Below are positions 58,401 to 64,000 of a DNA stretch of 64,000 nucleotides, piece after piece. This DNA comes from Manihot esculenta (Eukaryota; Streptophyta; Magnoliopsida; Malpighiales; Euphorbiaceae), in NCBI RefSeq assembly GCF_001659605.2, contig NC_035170.2:14208567-14272566 (forward strand), written 5' to 3'. The notes below the pieces were generated by a model. That model saw only the letters and a program-made list of their open reading frames with translations, did not search any database and was not told the DNA's origin. The first letter of the stretch is position 1, and each line of letters opens with the position of its first letter. The position numbers and the translations under genes are program-made.

Positions 58401-59700
58401 TTATACCAGCCTATAGAGAATGGTATCTTCACTTGTTTAGTAACCTTCACCTCTCCACTATCATTAAACCATTGTAGTCTATATGGATGTGGATGTTTTA
58501 AACAAGTCAATTTCAGCTTCTCCACCATTGTCTCACTTGCAGCATTGGTGCAACTACCACTGTCAATGATGAGCATACAAACTTTACCCTCAACTAAACA
58601 TCTAGTATAAAATATGTTATCTCGTTGCTCTAGACCTTCTTCTTTCACTTGCATATTCAAAGCACGCCTAGCAACTAACATATCACCACGTTCAGCAACC
58701 AACGCATTCTCAACTTCTTCTTCACACTCATCAACATCATCAAGCATATCATTCATATCATTATTATCACCATCACTATGGTCAGAATCAGAAACTAAAC
58801 CCCCATCATCAGTAGCAATCATAACTCTCCTATTTGGACATTGAGATGCAATATGCCCATTTCCTAAACATTTGAAACACTTAATATTTCTACTAGGAGT
58901 AGTATTAGGAATACCTGACTGCTGCTTATTTGAACCTCCATTCATCCCTTTTCCACTTGTAGGTGGAGGATTGCTCCTTTGGAAGGAATTCTTGAAATCT
59001 CCACCTTTTGAGGGCAAATCATTTGAAGACCCCTTAAAGGTTGAACTACTTCCTCCCACATTCTGGAACTTCCCATATTTGGTGGAGCTCTTGTTCTTGA
59101 TTTTCCTTTCAATCTTCATGGCCTTCTCAACTAACTCTTCCATGGAATTGTAATCATACATTTCCAGCTCACTTGCAATGTTGGAATTTAGACCTCCCAG
59201 AAATCTGGACATTAGCCTTTGTTCATCCTCCTCAATGTCAGCCCTGGCCATGGTCATCTCCATCTCCTTGTGGTATTCTTCAACACTCTTACCACCTTGG
59301 ACCAGTCTTGCCAACCTATTATACAAATCCCTATAGTAATGAGAAGGAACAAACCTTGTTCTCATTAAGTCTTTCAAGGCCTCCCACTCCGGCACGGGTC
59401 GCAATCCTTTTCCTCTTCTACTAGACTTGAGTTGATCCCACCAGAATGTAGCATATCCCCTAAATTCCACGGCTGCGATATGGGACTTCTTTTCTTCTGA
59501 GTAATTATGACACTCAAAAATTTGTTCCACCTTTCGCTCCCATTCAATGTATTCTTCCGCATTGTTATTCCCTTTAAATTCGGGTACCTTCATCTTGATG
59601 GAACTAAGGTCATTGTCAGTCACAATTTGGTAGTTTTCAGCCACCTCTTCCTGATCACCTCGACCTCCTCTTGCTCCCCTTGGTAAGATTCGTTGTGGTA
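55178..59700 (-). pseudogene. Element C copy 2 gag-pol, 5' truncated
   Basis: The frame is open from about 59700 to the stop at 55178 and almost identical to copy 1 at an offset of 6284 bp. One coding difference was seen: Ser to Leu in the [12 protein letters not shown] segment after RNase H (50270 against 56554). About 58 N-terminal codons, the leader and the 5' LTR are missing. At 59694-59700 the gag sequence joins a family A LTR through a short overlap (GGTAAGATTC-like bases). It shares the GPY/F deletion with copy 1. Confidence 0.93.
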
Positions 59701-60910
59701 AGATTCTGAAATTTTGATTAAAAAGCTGCCTCTTACAATTGTTTCTTATCCTTATATAGTAAGGAGAAAAACAAATAAAACCCTAAGATACACTTCTTGG
59801 ACCTGACTTAAACACATAAGGTGATGCGAAACCCCAGCCTATTAGAGACTGAAACGACACATACCCTAGTAAAAAGAAGTTAATTCAGAAAATAATTCCC
59901 CAATTTTAGCACCCTTAATTAACATGCAATTAAGAACACTTATAATGGATTGATTTTAAGAGCAGCAAGAATAAGAAACATACAAGTTAGTATCAAACCT
60001 TATTCGTGATGCAATGTCAAGAACCAAGATCTCTCTTAAGCTGTCAAAGAAGAATAGCATAAAGAAATTGTATTGAATAATTAATAATCTGTGTGTACAA
60101 TATAGAAAAAGAGATGCTTTATATAGCCTAAATTAAGACCCATGATCTTTGCCCCTTCCCACTACTATACATGGACCCATGATCTATGCCACTTCCCACT
60201 ACTATACATGGACCCATGATCTTTGCCACTTCCCACAACTATGCATGGACCCATGATCTATGCCACTATCCACTACTAGATAACTACCCACTACTGTTTA
60301 ACTACCCACTACCAAATAACTACCCACTACTGGTTAACTACCAACTACTAAATAACTACCCACTATAAATACAAAATTTGAATTGTCAATAAGGACACAT
60401 TTGGCCTAATTGACTTGGAATGGCCAGATTGTTCTTCAACTTTAAAATGAACTCGCAAAGCTTCAACATATTCCTTCATGAATCCTTGAAGTGCTTCCTT
60501 CAACCTCTTGGATCTCAGCCTTGTAATTGGTCCTTGAGGCAATGCTAGCTCATCATTTTTGGTGTTGTTAGTCGTGCTTACATCATAAGGCCCAAGCCCA
60601 ATCACACACTAAAATAACACATAAGTATGAAAACATAAACCCAAAACATGGCCTAACACTCTAAAACTTAAAAGATAAAGTATGGCCAGAATAAAAGCCC
60701 AAACAAAGCTAAAATAAAACAAGTGTTAAATAATAAAATATAGCAACTCCATCACAACAAAGCTGAATCTTCACAAAAGCCTTACTTAATCTTCACTTTA
60801 GGCTTCCCTTTGTGTAGTTTTAGCCCATAGGTTTGATTAGGCTCCCTAAGCCTATGATTGCAAGTGTTGCACCAAATCTGTCCCATATGAGTTGAAGCAC
60901 GCCCCAAATA
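59696..60910 (-). repeat. Family A LTR, both ends truncated, split by a B solo LTR
   Basis: Minus-strand A LTR pieces 59696-59821 and 60586-60910 are continuous if the B LTR is removed. The U5 end is replaced by element C. The U3 start is cut at CGCCCCAAATA. Confidence 0.85.
59822..60585 (-). mobile_element. Solo family B LTR (764 bp) with target duplication TAAGG
   Basis: Minus-strand TGAT...TTTCGCATCA, flanked by TAAGG at 59817-59821 and 60586-60590. It holds the LTR minisatellite (60255-60365) and the GPITRLRSKRLKEAL tail frame. Confidence 0.92.
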
Positions 60911-60996
60911 TGACGCGGAACCCTATGGCACAAGCCTCAAACTCACACGCACAAGTAGATACGGAATCCAAAGATCTGATAAACCCACCTTCTATG
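60911..60996 (-). repeat. 86-bp family A LTR end fragment
   Basis: Same limits as 31061-31146, cut at CTTCTATG. The E LTR starts at the next base. Confidence 0.85.
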
Positions 60997-61795
60997 TGAT
61001 ACGAACCAGCAAGCACAATCACACGAGAATCAAGGAAGCAAGGATCCATTGGTGCTCCCTAGCGGACCAGTGACAAGGAGCAAAGCTAAGAAGCTTAAAG
61101 CAGCTATGAACTTACACATTCAAGAACAAGCAACACAAGAATTGACTGAGCTTGCCTTTAGCAAATGTCTCGTGAAGCTTGAAGACACACCTAAGCTACT
61201 CACCTTGCTTAAAGTGTGTAATGGAGATAGCGCTGTCTAATTTATTCAGCATTGATATGATGGGCTTGCTACATTTTTATGATTTAACACTTGTTTTATT
61301 TTAACTTTGTTTGGGCTTGTATTCTGGCCATATTTTACCTTTAAGTTTTAGAGTGTTGGGCCATGTTTTTGGGCTTATGTTTTAATACTTATGTGTTATT
61401 TTACTATGTGATTGGGCTTGGGCCTTATGTGTTTAAGTCAGGCCCAAGAAGAGTGTCTTAGGGTTTTAATTGTTTTTCTCCTTACTATATAAGGATAAGA
61501 AACAATTGTAAGAGACAGCTTTGAAATCAAATTATCAGAATTATTTTCATGCCTTTGGCGTGTATTGCTTTGAGTGAGAGTGAGGATTTGCTTTCATCAA
61601 TTGCACCAGGAATCTCGATTAACTTATCAACTATTTGTTGTGGCGTTTGTCAGATTCTCATCTAAATCCTTCAATCATTGGTGTTTCAGCTTCTCTAAGT
61701 GTGGGGTGCCATAGGAGGTGGGTTTATCAGATCTTTGGATTCCATATCTACTTGTGCGTGTGGGTTTGAGGCTTGTGCCATAGGGTTCCGCGTCA
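60997..61795 (+). repeat. Variant 'E' LTR: autonomous-type 5' end, A-type 3' end (799 bp)
   Basis: It starts TGATACGAACC and ends CGCGTCA. The first 255 bp differ from A LTRs and encode a GPxTR tail. From GATGGGCTTGCTA (61257) to the end it matches A LTRs closely, including the TATA box near 61490. The primer site TTGGTATCAGAGCCA follows at 61797. Confidence 0.85.
60998..61240 (+). CDS. LTR-encoded pol C-terminal tail (GPVTRSKAKK), partial
   Basis: A frame from the LTR start reads DTNQQAQ ... LPSGPVTRSKAKKLK ... LHIQEQATQELTELAFSKC and ends at 61240. It aligns with the end of element C gag-pol ([39 protein letters not shown]). It is therefore the end of an autonomous pol ORF carried in a 5' LTR, not an independent gene. 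Its function is unknown; by position it is the extreme integrase C-terminus. Confidence 0.75.
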   Translation, partial: DTNQQAQSHENQGSKDPLVLPSGPVTRSKAKKLKAAMNLHIQEQATQELTELAFSKCLVKLEDTPKLLTLLKVCNGDSAV

Positions 61796-62299
61796 GTTGG
61801 TATCAGAGCCAAAGTGAGGTAAATTCTTATTTATCTCAGGATCTAGAGTTTTTTTTTCTGAGTTTTCCTTTTCTTCGTTATTGATTTCTGTGAGTTTCCC
61901 TTTCTTCGTTATTGAGTTTTCCTTTTTTTCTGAGTTTTTTTTTTCTGAGTTTTCCTTTTCTTCGTGCATCACAAAAAAGAAAAAATCGAAATACAAAAAA
62001 AAAAAAAAAAAAAACGAAAAAAAAAAAAAATCCCTTTGCCTTATCTTGTTCTGGCAGAAATTGTGATTGTATCTATATTTCCGTACCTATCTCAATTGAT
62101 TGCTGTAGTTTGTGGGAAACAATTTGGAAATTTGAAATTTGAATTGGGTTGAATCCAGATTAGAGACAAAAGAAATCTGCCTATTGAACTTTATTTGATT
62201 TTTTTTTCTGTCTCTATTTGTGGGTCTTGATACTTGCCTTTTTGGGTAGATTTTAATAGATCCATATTTAATTTACTTTGAAGTGAATTAAATTCAAAA
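61796..62299 (+). other. Leader of the E element, truncated
   Basis: Primer site and A-type leader with T-rich and A-rich runs (61850-62030). It breaks at about 62299 into a reversed A LTR. Confidence 0.75.
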
Positions 62300-62963
62300 T
62301 TAGAGAAGCTGAAACACCAATGATCGAAGGATTTAGATGAGAATCCGAGAAACGCCACAACGAATAGTTGATAAGTTAGCCAAGATTCCTGGTGCAATTG
62401 ATGAAAGCAAATCCTCACTCTCTCTCAAAGCAATACACGCAAAAGCCATGAAAGAAATTCTGAAAAGTTTGATTAAAAGCTGCCTCTTACAATTGTTTCT
62501 TATCCTTATATAGTAAGGAGAAAAACAAATAAAACCCTAAACACTCTTCTTGGGTCTGACTTAAACACCTAAGGCCCAAGCCCAATCACACACTAAAATA
62601 ACACATAAGTATTAAAATATAAGCCCACAACATGGCCCAACACTCTAAAACTTAAAAGATAAAATATGGCCAGAATACAAGCCCAAACAAAACTAAAATA
62701 AAACAAGTGTTTAAATAATAAAACTAGCAAACCCATCATAACAAAGTTGAATCTTCACAAAAGCCTTACTTGATCTTCACTTTAGGCTTTCCTTTATGTA
62801 GTTTTAGCCCATAGGTTTGATTAGGCTCCCTCAGCCTATGATTGCAAGTGTTGCACCAAATCTGTCCCATATGAGTTAAAGCACGCCCTAAATATATATG
62901 GCTTATATGAATATGATTTTGAACTACTCTTGGATCCATTGGAATGATATAAGTTTGTTCCAC
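62300..62963 (-). repeat. Family A LTR fragment, both ends missing
   Basis: A minus-strand A LTR lacking about 100 bp of the U5 end (cut at TTAGAGAAGCTG) and about 35 bp of the U3 start. The tail ORF stop is at 62766. Confidence 0.85.
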
Positions 62964-63007
62964 TTGTGCGTGTGGGTTTGAGGCTTGTGCCATAGGGTTC
63001 CGCGTCA
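62962..63007 (+). repeat. 45-bp family A LTR end fragment
   Basis: The plus-strand U5 end ACTTGTGCG ... CGCGTCA joins a reversed LTR on the left and, on the right, A protease sequence, with no leader between. Confidence 0.8.
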
Positions 63008-63927
63008 AAGTGTGTACTCTCATTATTGATGGAGGTAGTTGCACAAATGTGGCTAGTGTGTGTATGGTGGAAAAATTGGGCTTGACTTCTATTAAACACC
63101 CTAAGCCATATAGATTGCAATGGTTGAATGATTGTGGTGAGGTTAGGGTAACACGCCAGGTGGTTATACCATTTTCTATTGGTAGATACAAGGATGAGAT
63201 CTTGTGTTATGTGATACCTATGCAGGCAAGCCATATGTTGTTGGGTAGACCGTGGCAACAAGTACTCCTTCACTTATGAAGGACAGAAGCTTATACTCGC
63301 TCCTTTATCACCTCAAGAGGTATATGTTGATCAAATAAAGATGCTGGAGAGGGAGAGGGAGGCTTCGGCCTTGGCCACAAAGGGGAGTGAGAGCTTGAAT
63401 TCTGCGGAAAAGATGAGAGAAAAGAGTGAGTTTTAGGGTAAAGAGGCTGGAAAAGAATCAAGACTAGTTCAAAGAGGGAAGGTGGAGAAAGAAACGGAGA
63501 AAGAAGAGGCTAAAGTTCCAATCTCAACTTCCATAGAGATTGAAATTGAAGAGGAAGTTGTAATGCATAAATCTAATGTAGTTGTTGTTGAGAATTCCAT
63601 CAATGAACTTATAGAAGAGGTTGTGAATGATGAGGGACATGGGAAGCACGTGATTGATGAGGTGGAGGAGGTGAATGAGACTGTTTTGGAAGTTGTAGAG
63701 GAGAATGGGTCACATCCCCTGGATCTTTCTATGACTAATATTTTTATGCCTAGTTCATTTGTTCTTGATGTGCAGGTTGTTGATGAAAATATTTATGACA
63801 AAAGTTTTATCCTATTTCCACCTATTCAAAAGGAGGTCTTTGAAGATACATGGGTTCCTAAAGCTTCTCTTTTTGACATAAATATCTGCAAGATTCGAGG
63901 ACGAATCTTTTCTAAAAAAGGAGAGAA
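63008..63927 (+). pseudogene. Family A protease-tail region (decayed)
   Basis: It starts within the protease (VCTLIIDGGSCTNVAS) and continues to LLGRPWQ, where a 37-bp deletion at a CAA repeat shifts the frame. The tail frame has a TAG near 63436 (GAG TTT TAG). The polypurine tract AAAAAAGGAGAGAA is at 63914-63927. Confidence 0.85.
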
Positions 63928-64000
63928 TGATACGGATCCAATAGGGCAAATTTCTAACAATGGTGTGGAGCAAACTTTTGTCATTCAAATGGATCTAAAA
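63928..64000 (+). repeat. Family A 3' LTR, cut by the window end
   Basis: It starts TGATACGGATCC directly after the polypurine tract. Only 73 bp are visible. Confidence 0.88.

Noticed and set aside
1..64000. tRNA or rRNA genes
   Set aside because: None found by eye. The TGGTATCAGAGC stretches are primer sites complementary to a tRNA end, not tRNA genes.

Overview
The window is nuclear DNA from a flowering plant, most likely a eudicot. The evidence is spliced genes with GT-AG introns, plant Ty3/gypsy and Ty1/copia LTR retrotransposons primed by initiator-Met tRNA, and two host genes that match plant families closely. The species cannot be named from sequence alone. More than two thirds of the window is transposon-derived. 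Only two host genes are convincing: a LYR-motif mitochondrial protein gene (25927-26256) and a five-exon bHLH gene of the bHLH113 type (34253-35789). From memory, their Arabidopsis counterparts (At3g19508 and At3g19500) are also neighbours, so this looks like a conserved gene pair pushed apart and surrounded by repeats.

Layout. 1-1265: 3' end of a family 'A' LTR element. 1266-5089: 3' part of a Sirevirus-like copia element with a decayed downstream ORF and a 1.4 kb LTR full of palindromic repeats. 5090-20455: an old minus-strand transposon-type gene (PF04195-like) cut into three pieces by two nested insertions. The first is element B (5929-12782, complete, TSD AAAGT, decayed gypsy gag-pol). 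The second is element D (12963-19681, Athila/Tat-like, no polymerase). 20456-25500: AT-rich repeats, small MITEs and unassigned DNA. 25502-36100: the host-gene island, which also holds a 1.65 kb foldback element, a dead copia gag and a rearranged A element. 36890-39410: a minisatellite with a 1.5 kb insertion. 39411-48245: a scrambled zone of A and B LTRs and internal pieces. 48246-59700: element C, a nearly perfect gypsy element with an open gag-pol of 1564 codons, followed head-to-tail by a second almost identical copy sharing the middle LTR. 59696-64000: more A and B LTR pieces, plus an LTR ('E') that fuses an autonomous-type 5' end to an A-type 3' end.

How it fits together. Families A, B, C and E share the LTR end GGGTTCCGCGTCA and a TGGTATCAGAGC primer site. 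In B, C and E the pol reading frame runs through the polypurine tract into the 3' LTR and ends with a GPxTR motif tail. Family A keeps only a short gag start, a protease-like domain and a lysine/glutamate-rich tail, and it replaces the GPxTR tail with a different LTR-encoded tail. A is therefore best read as a non-autonomous family moved by an E- or C-like partner. C is the only element here that looks recently active. Much of the rest records recombination between related LTRs: solo LTRs with target duplications, LTRs with internal sequence on both sides, an inverted U3, and repeated use of the same breakpoints.
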